64,000 bases of DNA from VAZQ01 sp034669045 (GTDB taxonomy: Bacteria; Pseudomonadota; Alphaproteobacteria; Rhizobiales; Xanthobacteraceae), in NCBI GenBank assembly GCA_034669045.1, contig JAXDOD010000184.1:5560-69559 (forward strand), written 5' to 3'. The notes beneath the pieces were generated by a model. It did no database searches. It saw nothing but the letters and a program-made list of their open reading frames with translations, and was not told the origin of the DNA. This document shows, one piece after another, positions 44,871 to 54,308 of this stretch; position 1 is the first letter of the stretch, and each line of letters opens with the position of its first letter. Both the position numbers and the translations under genes were made by a program.

Positions 44871-44967
44871 CCCGCTTGCCGCCGCGCGCACCTTGACCGC
44901 GCGGGGGGACGCTGTAACAACCACGGCCGATCGGCCGCGAGCGGTCCTACGAGGGGAGTTCCGTCAG

Positions 44968-46248
44968 GTGTCACGCGCGAACTATCTGTTCACCAGCGAA
45001 TCCGTTTCCGAGGGCCATCCCGACAAGGTCTGCGACCAGATCTCGGACGCGATCCTCGATGCGTTCATCGCCAACGACGTCAAGCTCGGCATCGCCGACG
45101 ACAGCCTGGTGAACACGCGGCTCGGCTGCGAGACGCTTTGCACCACCAACAAGATCGTCATCGCCGGCGAAGGCCGCGGGCAGGCGCCGCTGTTCAAGAA
45201 CTATCCGGGGAAAAAATACGCGGTCGTCAATCGCGACATGATCGAGCAGATCGCGCGCGACGTGGTCAAGGACATCGGCTACGACCAGGGCGGATTCTCC
45301 CACCACGGCGCCGAGATCGAGGTTCTCCTGCACGGCCAGTCACCCGACATCGCGATGGGCGTCGACGCCAAGAAGAAGAAGGATGGCGAGCAGGAAGGCG
45401 CCGGCGACCAGGGCATGATGTTCGGCTTCGCCTGCACCGAGAGCGAAGTCCACGAGAAGGGCTCGTTCATGCCGGCCCCGATCTATTTCGCCCATAAGAT
45501 CCTCAAGGTGCTGTCGGACAAGCGCCGCGGCGGCCAGCTCTTCGACCTGCAGCCCGACGCCAAGAGCCAGGTCACGGTCAAATATGTCGACGGCAAGCCG
45601 GTGGGCTGCACCAAAGTGGTGGTCTCGACCCAGCACAACGAGAAGACCCGCAACGGCAAGAAATACACGCCCGGGATGGTCAAGGAGCTGATCGGCGACG
45701 CCGTCGAATCGGCGCTGCCGAAGGGCTGGATGCCGACGAAAGCCTCCGACTTCCTGGTCAATCCGACCGGCAATTTCGTGGTCGGCGGCCCGGACGGGGA
45801 CTGCGGCCTGACCGGGCGCAAGATCATCGTCGACACCTACGGCGGCTATGCCCCCCATGGCGGCGGCGCGTTCTCCGGCAAGGACCCGACCAAGGTCGAC
45901 CGCTCGGCCGCCTATGCGGCGCGCTATCTCGCCAAGAACGTGGTCGCGGCCGGCCTCGCCGACATGTGCACCATCCAGGTCGCCTATGCGATCGGTGTCG
46001 CGGATCCGATGTCGCTCCTGGTCGATACTCACGGCACCGGCACGGTCGACGAGAAGAAGCTCGAGAAGGTGCTGCCCGAGCTGTTCCGCCTGACGCCGAC
46101 CAACATTCGCCGCACGCTTCAGCTCAACCGCCCGATCTATCGCCGCACCGCAGCCTATGGCCATTTCGGCCGCGCTCCGGACAAGGACGGCGGCTTCTCG
46201 TGGGAACGCACCGATCTCGCCGATGCGCTCAAGCGCGCGCTGCGGTGA
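44968..46248 (+). CDS. metK: S-adenosylmethionine synthetase
   Basis: A 426-residue enzyme making SAM from methionine and ATP. Family blocks: TSESVSEGHPDKVCDQISDA at the N-terminus, GAGDQGMMFGFACTE, and GGGAFSGKDPTKVDRS. I choose GTG 44968, which has AGGGGAG about 10 bases upstream and leads directly into the conserved N-terminus; a TTG at 44893 would add 25 unlike residues. Typical slightly long alphaproteobacterial form. Confidence 0.96.
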   Translation: MSRANYLFTSESVSEGHPDKVCDQISDAILDAFIANDVKLGIADDSLVNTRLGCETLCTTNKIVIAGEGRGQAPLFKNYPGKKYAVVNRDMIEQIARDVVKDIGYDQGGFSHHGAEIEVLLHGQSPDIAMGVDAKKKKDGEQEGAGDQGMMFGFACTESEVHEKGSFMPAPIYFAHKILKVLSDKRRGGQLFDLQPDAKSQVTVKYVDGKPVGCTKVVVSTQHNEKTRNGKKYTPGMVKELIGDAVESALPKGWMPTKASDFLVNPTGNFVVGGPDGDCGLTGRKIIVDTYGGYAPHGGGAFSGKDPTKVDRSAAYAARYLAKNVVAAGLADMCTIQVAYAIGVADPMSLLVDTHGTGTVDEKKLEKVLPELFRLTPTNIRRTLQLNRPIYRRTAAYGHFGRAPDKDGGFSWERTDLADALKRALR

Positions 46249-46260
46249 GGTTTGGTACAG

Positions 46261-46302
46261 TCGTCATCCGGGCCGCCGCGACGCGGCGCCCGGGCATGAC
46301 GA
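46261..46302. repeat. Palindromic repeat between metK and trmB
   Basis: CGTCATCCGGGCCGCCG...CGGCGCCCGGGCATGACG, a variant of the elements at 3644 and 5867. Confidence 0.6.
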
Positions 46303-46308
46303 AGGACG

Positions 46309-47058
46309 ATGCCCGTCACCGACGACATCGCATTGGACCGCCGGCGCGCCTTCTTCGGGCGGCGCAAGGGCCACGCGCTCAAACCGCAGCAGGCGGCGCT
46401 ATTGGAGACGCTGCTGCCGCGGCTGGCGCTTGATCTCGACACGCCTGCCCCGGCCGATCTTGCGACACTGTTCCCCGCCCCGGCCGACGGGGTGCGGCTC
46501 GAGATCGGCTTCGGCGGCGGCGAGCACATGGTCGCGGAAGCCGAGCGCAGCCCCGGCACCGGCTTCATCGGCGTCGAGCCGTTCGTCAACGGCATGGCCA
46601 AGGCGCTCGCCGCCATCGCGGCCAAGCGGCTCGGCAATGTCCGGCTTCACTTCGGCGACGCGATCTTCCTGCTGGCCTGGCTGCCGCCAGGCTCGATCGC
46701 GCGCCTCGACCTGATCTATCCCGATCCCTGGCCCAAGCGGCGGCACTGGAAGCGGCGCTTCGTGCAGGACGCGACGCTCGCCGAGATCGCGCGGGTGCTG
46801 CGTCCGGGCGGCGAATTCCGCTTCGCCAGCGATTGGCCCGATTACGCCGCCTGGACGCTGCGGCACCTGATGCGCTCGCGCGATTTCGAATGGACCGCGG
46901 AGCGCGCCGACGACTGGCGCCAGCCCTGGCAAGGCTTCACCACGACGCGCTACGAGGCCAAGGCCAAGCGCGAAGGCCGCGCGCCCTGCTACCTGATTTT
47001 CCGGCGGACGACCGATGAACGACAGGCAGCATCGACGACGCCATCATCGGTCGTCTGA
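46309..47058 (+). CDS. trmB: tRNA (guanine-N7-)-methyltransferase
   Basis: A 249-residue class I methyltransferase making m7G46. SAM-binding block LEIGFGGGEHMVAEAE, and the TrmB signature DLIYPDPWPKRRHWKRRFVQ. The C-terminus ends in the usual TRYEAKAKREGRAPCYLIF. ATG 46309 lies 60 bases after metK, with a palindromic repeat between. Convergent with the DUF2336 gene. Confidence 0.95.
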   Translation: MPVTDDIALDRRRAFFGRRKGHALKPQQAALLETLLPRLALDLDTPAPADLATLFPAPADGVRLEIGFGGGEHMVAEAERSPGTGFIGVEPFVNGMAKALAAIAAKRLGNVRLHFGDAIFLLAWLPPGSIARLDLIYPDPWPKRRHWKRRFVQDATLAEIARVLRPGGEFRFASDWPDYAAWTLRHLMRSRDFEWTAERADDWRQPWQGFTTTRYEAKAKREGRAPCYLIFRRTTDERQAASTTPSSVV

Positions 47059-47065
47059 CTGCCGG

Positions 47066-48163
47066 TCACCGCCCCGCCGGGACCGGCTGGCGGGCCTGCC
47101 AGAACCGCATCACCCGCTGCGCGGTCGCGGGCGACAGCCGTTCGTAGTTCGAATAGGCGTTGTCGAGGCCCTGGCTCGACGTTCCCCTGGTGCCGGGCCG
47201 CGACACGATCACGCTGCGCACGGTCGGCCAGGACCAGCCGGCCGATTTGCACAGGATGAGGATCGGATCGGGGCGGTCGCCCCCCATCAGGCGGTCGACC
47301 ACGTCGATCGGCACGGCACACAGGAGCGCGAGGGCAGCGACCGTTTCCTCGAATCGGCCGGCCTTGGCGAATTCGACGAGCTGCGCCTCGTTCAGTTTGC
47401 CCTGCGCATGCAGGTCCTCGACGGTGCGCCGCGCGGCGGCGTAATCGCGCGGCGACGACCGGGTGGCGACCTCGGTCGATACCTTGGCGAGCACGCGCTG
47501 GATCTCGGTTTTCGTCTCGGGCCTGGCGGAGGCGAGCAACCGCTGCTGCACCACTTCGGTTGCTCGCAGCAGCAGGTCGCGAAACAGCTTGGGCGGGATG
47601 TCCGGGCGCAACCCGACCCGCTCGGCGAGCTCGCCGTCGCTTTCGGCCTGGTCGACCAGGGTGGCGAAGCTCCCCTCGGAGAGCCTGGCGTCGCGGTTCC
47701 GCGCAACGCTGCGCACCACCGCCTGATCGCCGCGCTTGATCAGTACGTCGGTCACCGGCTCGGCGATTCCGGTCCGGTTGGAGATGGCGAGCAGGTGAGC
47801 CTGGCTCTTGGTCCTGGCGATGTCGACGAGATCGGTTTCGGCGAGCCGGCGCGACTGCTGAAGCATGGGCGCCGCGACGGAAATGTCGTCGTCCGTGGCG
47901 AGCTTGCGCACCACCTGCACCGGCGCATTGCCGACCGGCGCAAGGCGGTGCGACAGCTCGCAGCGTGCCTTGGCTTCGATCTCCTGGATCAGGCGGCCGA
48001 AGACGTCGTCGAACACGCGCACGTGGTCTTCGTTGAAACGGCTGGCTCCATCGATGAACAGCGCCGTGATGGCCTGGAGCGTCGCCACCCGCCGCTCCGC
48101 GGTGCCGTGCTGGATGACCTCTTCCAGTTCCGGGATCAAGGATGCGGGTACAGCCATTCTCAT
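47066..48163 (-). CDS. DUF2336 domain protein
   Basis: A 365-residue cytoplasmic helical-repeat protein of the DUF2336 family, largely confined to alphaproteobacteria. Recurrent helix-pair segments such as LAISNRTGIAEPVTDVLIKRGDQAVVRSVARN and DARLSEGSFATLVDQAESD are typical. No catalytic motif. Function unknown; some family members are near flagellar or cell-envelope genes. It is divergent from rimP. Confidence 0.85.
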   Translation of the reverse strand: MRMAVPASLIPELEEVIQHGTAERRVATLQAITALFIDGASRFNEDHVRVFDDVFGRLIQEIEAKARCELSHRLAPVGNAPVQVVRKLATDDDISVAAPMLQQSRRLAETDLVDIARTKSQAHLLAISNRTGIAEPVTDVLIKRGDQAVVRSVARNRDARLSEGSFATLVDQAESDGELAERVGLRPDIPPKLFRDLLLRATEVVQQRLLASARPETKTEIQRVLAKVSTEVATRSSPRDYAAARRTVEDLHAQGKLNEAQLVEFAKAGRFEETVAALALLCAVPIDVVDRLMGGDRPDPILILCKSAGWSWPTVRSVIVSRPGTRGTSSQGLDNAYSNYERLSPATAQRVMRFWQARQPVPAGR

Positions 48164-48265
48164 GACCTGCGAGATCGGCGTCCGAATCGGGAACGACCGC
48201 CGTCAACCGCAAATTAGAAGGCGAGTCTGAACGAAGGGTTAGCCGATTCAAAGCCTTCACGGCCC

Positions 48266-48293
48266 TTGCATGGGGCCGGTAAATCGCTATATT
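48266..48293 (+). promoter_or_regulatory. Sigma-70-like promoter TTGCAT-N16-TATATT
   Basis: -35 TTGCAT at 48266-48271 and -10 TATATT at 48288-48293, spacer 16. Predicted transcription start near 48300, upstream of two hairpins and a T-run. Confidence 0.6.
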
Positions 48294-48299
48294 CCGAGC

Positions 48300-48382
48300 G
48301 TCCGCGTTGGACATCTCATAACGGTCGGATGTGATCCGAACGATCTTTGAGAGTGGGCTCCCCCGGGACCCCGCTCTTTTTT
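48300..48382 (+). ncRNA. Candidate short RNA or terminated leader upstream of rimP
   Basis: From the predicted start near 48300 the RNA would form a perfect 6-base-stem hairpin TCGGAT-GTG-ATCCGA (48325-48339) and then an intrinsic terminator: AGAGTGGG (48350-48357) pairing with CCCGCTCT (48370-48377), loop rich in C (CTCCCCCGGGAC), followed by six T (48377-48382). rimP starts 80 bases further on. Either an independent ~80-nt small RNA or an attenuator for the rimP-nusA-infB operon. Confidence 0.55.
48350..48382 (+). terminator. Intrinsic terminator in the rimP leader
   Basis: An 8-base stem with one G-U pair, 12-base C-rich loop and T6 tail. It is codirectional with rimP and lies before it, so it must be bypassed, or rimP must have its own promoter in the 80 bases that follow. 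Confidence 0.75.
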
Positions 48383-48462
48383 GTTACCGCGCGCCGGCCA
48401 CCCGTGGTCCGGCCGCAATCCCGGGAACTAAACCTTAAGTTGTATCGCCAGCCGCCGAGCGC

Positions 48463-49185
48463 ATGACCGAAACGATCGACACAGTGGTGCAATCCGACCC
48501 GCGCCGTATCCTCGAGCAGGGCACGGCCGCGCGCGTCGCCGCCATCGCCGAGCCGGTGATCCTGGGGCTCGGATTCCGGCTGGTGCGGGTGCGTGTTTCG
48601 GGGCTGTCCGGCTGTACCGTGCAGGTGATGGCGGAACGGCCGGACGGCACCCTGGCGATCGAGGACTGCGAGCTGGTCTCGCGCGCGCTGTCGCCCGTGC
48701 TGGACGTCGCCGACCCGATCGAGCGCGCCTATCGGCTGGAGATTTCCTCGCCCGGGATCGACCGTCCGCTGGTGCGGCGCTCCGATTTCGAGCGCCATGT
48801 CGGCAGCATGGTCAAGATCGAGATGACGGTGCCGGTCGGCGGCCGCCGGCGGTTTCGCGGCCTGCTGCTCGGCGTGCACGGCGAGGCCGCGCGCATCCGC
48901 CGTGACGATGCCAAGCCCGGCGACGGGAGCGAGGTGCTGCTGCCCATGGACGAGATGACGGACGCCAGGATCATGCTCGACGACGCGCTGATCGCGCAAT
49001 CGCTCAAGCGCGGCAAAGAGCGCGAAGCGCGTCTTGCCGAACAAGAGCGCGGAGCCGAACAGGCCAACGCGCGCCGACCGAAACCCTGGCGGGACAGCCG
49101 CCGCAACCGGGCAGGCGATTCCCGCCCTGACCATTTCCGGCCGACCGGCAACGACAGCCGCACGGCCCCCAACGAAGGAGACTGA
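48463..49185 (+). CDS. rimP: Ribosome maturation factor RimP
   Basis: A 240-residue factor for 30S maturation. N-terminal domain (PVILGLGFRLVRVRVSG...), the family motif YRLEISSPGIDRPLVRRSDFERHVG, then the C-terminal SH3-like domain (RFRGLLLGVHGEAARI). The last ~60 residues form a charged Arg/Asn-rich tail absent from E. coli RimP. Start of the rimP-nusA-ylxR-infB operon, 2 bases before nusA. Confidence 0.94.
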   Translation: MTETIDTVVQSDPRRILEQGTAARVAAIAEPVILGLGFRLVRVRVSGLSGCTVQVMAERPDGTLAIEDCELVSRALSPVLDVADPIERAYRLEISSPGIDRPLVRRSDFERHVGSMVKIEMTVPVGGRRRFRGLLLGVHGEAARIRRDDAKPGDGSEVLLPMDEMTDARIMLDDALIAQSLKRGKEREARLAEQERGAEQANARRPKPWRDSRRNRAGDSRPDHFRPTGNDSRTAPNEGD

Positions 49186-49187
49186 CG

Positions 49188-50795
49188 ATGGCGGTCAGCG
49201 CCAATCGGCTCGAACTGCTGCAGATCGCCGACGCGGTCGCCCGCGAAAAGTCGATCGATCGCGGCATCGTCATCGCCGCCATGGAGGATGCGATCCAGAA
49301 GGCGGCGCGCTCGCGTTACGGCAGCGAGACCGAGGTGCGCGCCGAGATCAATCCCAAGACCGGGGAAATGCGGCTCTCGCGCCTCCTCCTGGTGGTCGAC
49401 CTGGTGGAGAACGACGCGGCGCAGATCGCGCTCGACGATGCCAAGAAGCGCAATCCGGCCGCGCAGGTCGGCGACTATATCGCGGAGGCGTTGCCGCCTC
49501 TGGAATATGGCCGCATCGCCGCGCAGTCGGCGAAGCAGGTCATCGTGCAGAAGGTGCGCGAGGCCGAACGCGACCGCCAATACCAGGAGTACAAGGATCG
49601 CATCAGCGACATCGTCAACGGCATCGTGAAGCGGGTCGAGTACGGCAACGTCGTGGTCGATCTCGGCCGCGGCGAGGCGATCGTGCGACGCGACGAGATG
49701 CTGCCGCGGGAGACGTTCCGCAACGGCGACCGCATCCGCGCCTTCATTTATGATGTACGGCGAGAACCTCGCGGGCCGCAGATTTTCCTCTCCCGCACGC
49801 ATCCGCAGTTCATGGCCAAGCTGTTCGCGCAGGAAGTGCCCGAAATCTATGACGGCATCGTCGAGGTCAAGGCGGTCGCCCGCGATCCCGGATCGCGCGC
49901 GAAGATCGCGGTGATCTCGCGCGACTCGTCGGTCGATCCGGTCGGCGCCTGCGTCGGCATGCGAGGCTCTCGCGTGCAGGCGGTGGTCAACGAATTGCAA
50001 GGCGAGAAGATCGACATCATCCCGTGGACCGCCGACCCGGCGAACTTCGTGGTCAACGCGCTCGCCCCCGCCGAGGTCGCCAAGGTCGTGCTCGACGAGG
50101 ACCGCCAGCGCATGCAGGTGGTGGTGCCCGACCAGCAGCTCTCGCTCGCGATCGGGCGGCGCGGCCAGAACGTGCGGCTCGCCTCGCAGCTCACCGGCTG
50201 GGACATCGACATCGTGACCGAGCAGGAAGAGTCGGAAACCCGCCAGGCCGAGTTCGAGAAGCGCACCAAGCTGTTCGTCGAAGCGCTCAACGTCGACGAG
50301 GTGGTGGGCCAGTTGCTCGCGTCGGAAGGCTTCAATTCGGTCGAGGAGCTTGCCGTCGTCGACGAAAAGGAGATCGCCGGCATCGAGGGCTTCGACGACG
50401 ACACCGCCCGCGAGCTGCAGGAGCGGGCGCAGGAATATCTGGGCAAGCAGGAGGCTGAACTGGACGACAAACGCAAGGAACTGGGCGTCGAGGACGCCCT
50501 CAAGGACGTGCCGGGCGTGACCACGGCGATGCTCGTCAAGCTCGGCGAGGAAGGCATCAAGACGGTCGAGGACCTGGCCGGCTGCGCCACCGACGACCTG
50601 TTCGGCTGGAGCGAGCGCAAGGAAGGCGAGACCACGCGCCATCCGGGCATCCTCGACGGGTTCGACCTGTCGCGCGACGAGATCGAGGTGCTGATCATGC
50701 AGGCGCGCGTCAAGGCCGGCTGGGTCAAGGAAGAGGATCTGGCGCCGCCGCCCGCCGAAGAAGCGGCGGCCGAGCCAGCCGAGGCTCCGGTCTGA
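49188..50795 (+). CDS. nusA: Transcription termination/antitermination factor NusA
   Basis: A 535-residue factor binding RNA polymerase and RNA. N-terminal polymerase-binding domain, S1 domain (ISDIVNGIVKRVEYGNVVVDLG...), two KH domains (GACVGMRGSRVQAVVNELQGEKIDII; SLAIGRRGQNVRLASQLTGWDIDI), then two helix-hairpin-helix repeats and an acidic C-terminus. Normal length for the class. Confidence 0.96.
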   Translation: MAVSANRLELLQIADAVAREKSIDRGIVIAAMEDAIQKAARSRYGSETEVRAEINPKTGEMRLSRLLLVVDLVENDAAQIALDDAKKRNPAAQVGDYIAEALPPLEYGRIAAQSAKQVIVQKVREAERDRQYQEYKDRISDIVNGIVKRVEYGNVVVDLGRGEAIVRRDEMLPRETFRNGDRIRAFIYDVRREPRGPQIFLSRTHPQFMAKLFAQEVPEIYDGIVEVKAVARDPGSRAKIAVISRDSSVDPVGACVGMRGSRVQAVVNELQGEKIDIIPWTADPANFVVNALAPAEVAKVVLDEDRQRMQVVVPDQQLSLAIGRRGQNVRLASQLTGWDIDIVTEQEESETRQAEFEKRTKLFVEALNVDEVVGQLLASEGFNSVEELAVVDEKEIAGIEGFDDDTARELQERAQEYLGKQEAELDDKRKELGVEDALKDVPGVTTAMLVKLGEEGIKTVEDLAGCATDDLFGWSERKEGETTRHPGILDGFDLSRDEIEVLIMQARVKAGWVKEEDLAPPPAEEAAAEPAEAPV

Positions 50796-50827
50796 CAGCC
50801 GGCCTGACAACAAGGACAGTCGCATCG

Positions 50828-51508
50828 ATGTTGGCACGACCGCAGGACGACGAGCTCGATGCCGGGCCGCGCAAGTGTGCGCCCGGCACGGAGCGGTTCT
50901 GCGCCGCCACCGGCGCGGTCCGGCCGGTCGACGACATGATCCGCTTCGTGCTGGCTCCCGACGGCGCGGTCGTGGCCGACCTCAAGCGCCGGCTGCCGGG
51001 ACGCGGCATCTGGGTCACCGCCACCCGGCAGGCGCTGTGCAGCGCGGTCGCGCGCAAAGCTTTTGCGCGCAGCTTCAAGCGCGAGGTCAGGCTGCCGGCG
51101 GATTTCGTCGACGCGACCGAGCGGCTGATCGAGCGCTCGGCGCTCGACGCGCTCGCCATGGCCCACAAGGCCGGCCGGGTGGCGATCGGCTTCACCAAGA
51201 CCGAGGTGGCCTTGGCGCAGGACCGGGTCGCGGGCCTCATCCATGCGGCCGGGGCGGCGCCCGACGGGGTCCGCAAGCTCGCGGCTGCGCTGCGCCGGAG
51301 GCCCGCCGAGGCCAGAACCATCGCTGCGATCGATACATTTTCAGCGGTGCAATTGGATTTGGCATTCGGGCGGTCAAATGTGGTACATGCAGCCCTGCTT
51401 GCCGGTCCCGAATGCAAAACCTTTCTGGCGCGCGCTGCGCGCCTTGACCGCTTCCGGACCGGCGGCCACGAGCCTATGAGCAAACGCGCCGAGCAGCCGG
51501 AGAATTGA
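50828..51508 (+). CDS. YlxR/DUF448 RNA-binding protein with L7Ae-like domain
   Basis: A 226-residue two-domain protein between nusA and infB, as in most alphaproteobacteria. The N-terminal DUF448 (RFCAATGAVRPVDDMIRFVLAP ... LPGRGIWVTATRQAL) is followed by an L7Ae/L30e-like region (LDALAMAHKAGRVAIGFTKTEVAL). Likely binds RNA; a role in transcription or ribosome biogenesis is suggested by context. Confidence 0.9.
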   Translation: MLARPQDDELDAGPRKCAPGTERFCAATGAVRPVDDMIRFVLAPDGAVVADLKRRLPGRGIWVTATRQALCSAVARKAFARSFKREVRLPADFVDATERLIERSALDALAMAHKAGRVAIGFTKTEVALAQDRVAGLIHAAGAAPDGVRKLAAALRRRPAEARTIAAIDTFSAVQLDLAFGRSNVVHAALLAGPECKTFLARAARLDRFRTGGHEPMSKRAEQPEN

Positions 51509-51515
51509 GATCGGA

Positions 51516-54110
51516 ATGGCCGAAACGACTGAAAAGACTGGCGAAAAGAAGCTGAGCGTGAGCCCGGCCAAGATGCTGTCGCTGAAGGGGCGCGGCATCG
51601 AGCAGGGCTTGGTGAAGCAGAGTTTCAGCCACGGCCGCACCAAGACGGTCGTCGTCGAGAAGGTGAAGAGCCGGACCGCGCCCAGGGCGAGGACCGAGGC
51701 GGCCCCGGCTGTCGAGAAGGCGCCCGCCAGGCCAAGTGGAACCCGCGCCGCCACGGTGGCACCGGCCGCCGCGCCGGCGCCGCCCGCGGCTGCTGTCGCA
51801 CCCAAGCCCTCGGGCGTGGTGCTGCGCACGCTGACGCCCGCGGAGCAGGCGGCGCGCGCCCATGCGCTGTCCGATTCCCGCCTGCGCGAAACGGAAGAAC
51901 GCAAGATCTTCGAGGAGCAGGAGCGCGTCCGCGAGATGCGCGATGCCGTCGAGCGCAAGGAGCGCGAGGCGGCCGAGGCTCGCCAGAAGGAAGAGGACGA
52001 TCGCCGCCGTCACGACGAAGAGACCAAGCGCAAGGCCGAGCAGGAAGCCAAGAAGCGTTTCGGCGAAGGCGAAACCAAGGCCAAGATTTCGATCGGGGCG
52101 CTCGCGCGCACGCAGGTGACCGAGGCGGAGGAGGACGACTCCCGGCCCCGCCGCCCGGGCAGCGTTGCGCGCCCGGCCGCCGCTCCGAAGGCGCCGCGTC
52201 CCGCCGGCGGCGAAAAGCGCCGTCCGCGCCTGACCGTGGTGACCGCATTCAGCGCCGACGAAGTGCGCGAGCATTCGAAGGCGTCGTTCGTGCGCCGCAC
52301 CAAGCGGCGGATGAAGGATGCCGGCGCCGGCGACGCCAAGGAAAAGCGGATCCGCGAGGTCACTATTCCGGAATTCATCACCATCCAGGAGCTCGCCAAC
52401 CGCATGGCCGAGCCCGCCCGCACCGTGATCGCGATGCTCATGAAACAAGGACAGATGCTCAAGATCACCGACGTGATCGACGCCGATACCGCCCAGATCA
52501 TCGCCGAGGAACTCGGCCACTCGGTCAAGCGCGTCGCCGAATCGGACGTCGAGGAAGGACTGTTCGACATGGCCGACGATCCCGCCGCGTTGCAGCCGCG
52601 GCCGGCGGTCGTGACCATCATGGGCCACGTCGACCACGGCAAGACGTCGCTGCTCGACGCCATCCGCTCCACCCAGGTGGCGGCCGGCGAGGCCGGCGGC
52701 ATCACGCAGCACATCGGCGCCTATCAGGTGACCTCGCCGTCGCACGGCAAGATCACCTTCATCGATACGCCCGGCCATGCCGCGTTCACCGCCATGCGCG
52801 CGCGCGGCGCCAAGGTCACCGACATCGTCGTGCTCGTGGTCGCCGCCGACGACGGCGTGATGCCGCAGACAGTCGAGGCGATCAATCACGCCAAGGCCGC
52901 CAAGGCGCCGATGATCGTGGCGATCAACAAGATCGACAAGATGGACGCCAAGCCGGAGCGCGTGCGCTCCGAACTGCTGCAGCAGGAGATCCAGGTCGAA
53001 ACGCTCGGCGGCGAGGTGCTCGACGTCGAAGTGTCGGCGACCAAGAAGCTCAATCTCGACCGGCTGCTCGAGACCATCGGCCTGCAGGCCGAGATCCTCG
53101 AGCTCAAGGCCGATCCGAGCCGTCCGGCCGAAGGCACCGTGATCGAGGCGAAGCTCGACCGCGGTCGCGGCCCGGTCGCGACCGTGCTGGTGCAGCGCGG
53201 CACGCTCAAGCCCGGCGACATCGTGGTCGCCGGCGCCGAATGGGGACGCGTGCGCGCGCTCGTCTCCGACACCGGCCTGCCGGTCATCGCCGCCGGTCCC
53301 TCGACGCCGGTCGAGGTGCTCGGCTTCAACGGCACGCCGGAGGCCGGCGACCGGCTCGCCGTCGTCGACAGCGAGGCGCGGGCGCGCGAAGTCACCGACT
53401 ACCGTGCGCGCGAGAAGCGCGAGAAGTCCGCCACGCGCGCCTCGGGCCTGCGCGGCTCGCTCGAGCAGATGATGGCGCAGGCGAGGACCGCCGGGCGCAA
53501 GGAATTCCCGCTGCTGATCAAGGGCGACGTGCAGGGCTCGCTCGAGGCGATCATCGGCGCGCTCGACAAGCTCGGCACGGCCGAGGTCGGCGCCCGTATC
53601 ATCCACTCCGGCGCCGGCGGCATCACCGAGTCCGACATCAGGCTGGCCGAGACCTCGAACGCGGCGATCATCGGCTTCAACGTGCGCGCCAACAAGGAAG
53701 CGCGCGAGGCGGCCGAGCGCGACGGCATCGAGATCCGCTACTACAACATCATCTACAACCTCGTGGACGACGTGAAGCAGGCGATGTCCGGCCTGCTCGC
53801 GCCGACCTTGCGCGAGACCATGCTGGGCAATGCCACGATCCTGGAAATCTTCAAGGTCTCCAAGGTCGGCAACATCGCCGGCTGCCGCGTGACCGACGGC
53901 GTGGTGGAGCGCGGCGCCAACGTGCGCCTGATCCGCGACAGCGTGGTCGTGCACGAAGGCAAGCTCTCGCAGCTCAAGCGCTTCAAGGACGACGCGCGCG
54001 AGGTGGCCGCCGGCCAGGAGTGCGGCATGGCCTTCGAGAACTATCAGGACATGAAGGCCGGCGACATCATCGAATGTTACCGGGTGGAGACGATCCAGCG
54101 CTCGCTGTAG
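51516..54110 (+). CDS. infB: Translation initiation factor IF-2
   Basis: An 864-residue GTPase that places initiator tRNA. A long Ala/Pro/charged N-terminal extension with coiled-coil-like Glu/Arg/Lys repeats (residues ~110-200), then the IF2_N segment. The G domain starts with GHVDHGKTS near residue 370, then DTPGHAAF and NKIDKMD. Beta-barrel domains and the C2 domain follow. It begins 7 bases after the ylxR stop. Confidence 0.96.
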   Translation: MAETTEKTGEKKLSVSPAKMLSLKGRGIEQGLVKQSFSHGRTKTVVVEKVKSRTAPRARTEAAPAVEKAPARPSGTRAATVAPAAAPAPPAAAVAPKPSGVVLRTLTPAEQAARAHALSDSRLRETEERKIFEEQERVREMRDAVERKEREAAEARQKEEDDRRRHDEETKRKAEQEAKKRFGEGETKAKISIGALARTQVTEAEEDDSRPRRPGSVARPAAAPKAPRPAGGEKRRPRLTVVTAFSADEVREHSKASFVRRTKRRMKDAGAGDAKEKRIREVTIPEFITIQELANRMAEPARTVIAMLMKQGQMLKITDVIDADTAQIIAEELGHSVKRVAESDVEEGLFDMADDPAALQPRPAVVTIMGHVDHGKTSLLDAIRSTQVAAGEAGGITQHIGAYQVTSPSHGKITFIDTPGHAAFTAMRARGAKVTDIVVLVVAADDGVMPQTVEAINHAKAAKAPMIVAINKIDKMDAKPERVRSELLQQEIQVETLGGEVLDVEVSATKKLNLDRLLETIGLQAEILELKADPSRPAEGTVIEAKLDRGRGPVATVLVQRGTLKPGDIVVAGAEWGRVRALVSDTGLPVIAAGPSTPVEVLGFNGTPEAGDRLAVVDSEARAREVTDYRAREKREKSATRASGLRGSLEQMMAQARTAGRKEFPLLIKGDVQGSLEAIIGALDKLGTAEVGARIIHSGAGGITESDIRLAETSNAAIIGFNVRANKEAREAAERDGIEIRYYNIIYNLVDDVKQAMSGLLAPTLRETMLGNATILEIFKVSKVGNIAGCRVTDGVVERGANVRLIRDSVVVHEGKLSQLKRFKDDAREVAAGQECGMAFENYQDMKAGDIIECYRVETIQRSL

Positions 54111-54144
54111 TTCAACTCTCACGCTTACGCCGTATCAAGGGAGC

Positions 54145-54291
54145 GTAGGGCGGGCAAAGGCGCTGCAGCGACGTTGCCGCATCGTCTCAGCGTCGCGCGC
54201 CTTGGCCCACCATGAATAAACCCCGACGGCGGGCAAAGCCGTGGCACGCCGCGGTTTGGCCGCAACGTCGGTGCAACCTTTGCCACCCTGC
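54145..54291. repeat. Degenerate copies of the GTAGGG.GGGCAAAG palindromic repeat
   Basis: GTAGGGCGGGCAAAGGCGC ... GCGCCTTGGCCCACC (54145-54211), followed by a second inverted arrangement GCGGGCAAAGCC ... CCTTTGCCACCCTGC. It fills the infB-rbfA gap and resembles 32869-32968. Confidence 0.65.
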
Positions 54292-54308
54292 TTTTTCGGT
54301 ATTTCGAG

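Noticed and set aside
44871..44967. SAM riboswitch in the metK leader
   Set aside because: The leader has GC-rich inverted repeats but I could not fit the conserved cores of SAM-II or SAM/SAH riboswitches, and it is only about 100 bases; a covariance-model search would settle it.
51474..54122. Minus-strand open frame of about 880 codons
   Set aside because: Antisense shadow of infB with no family-like motifs.
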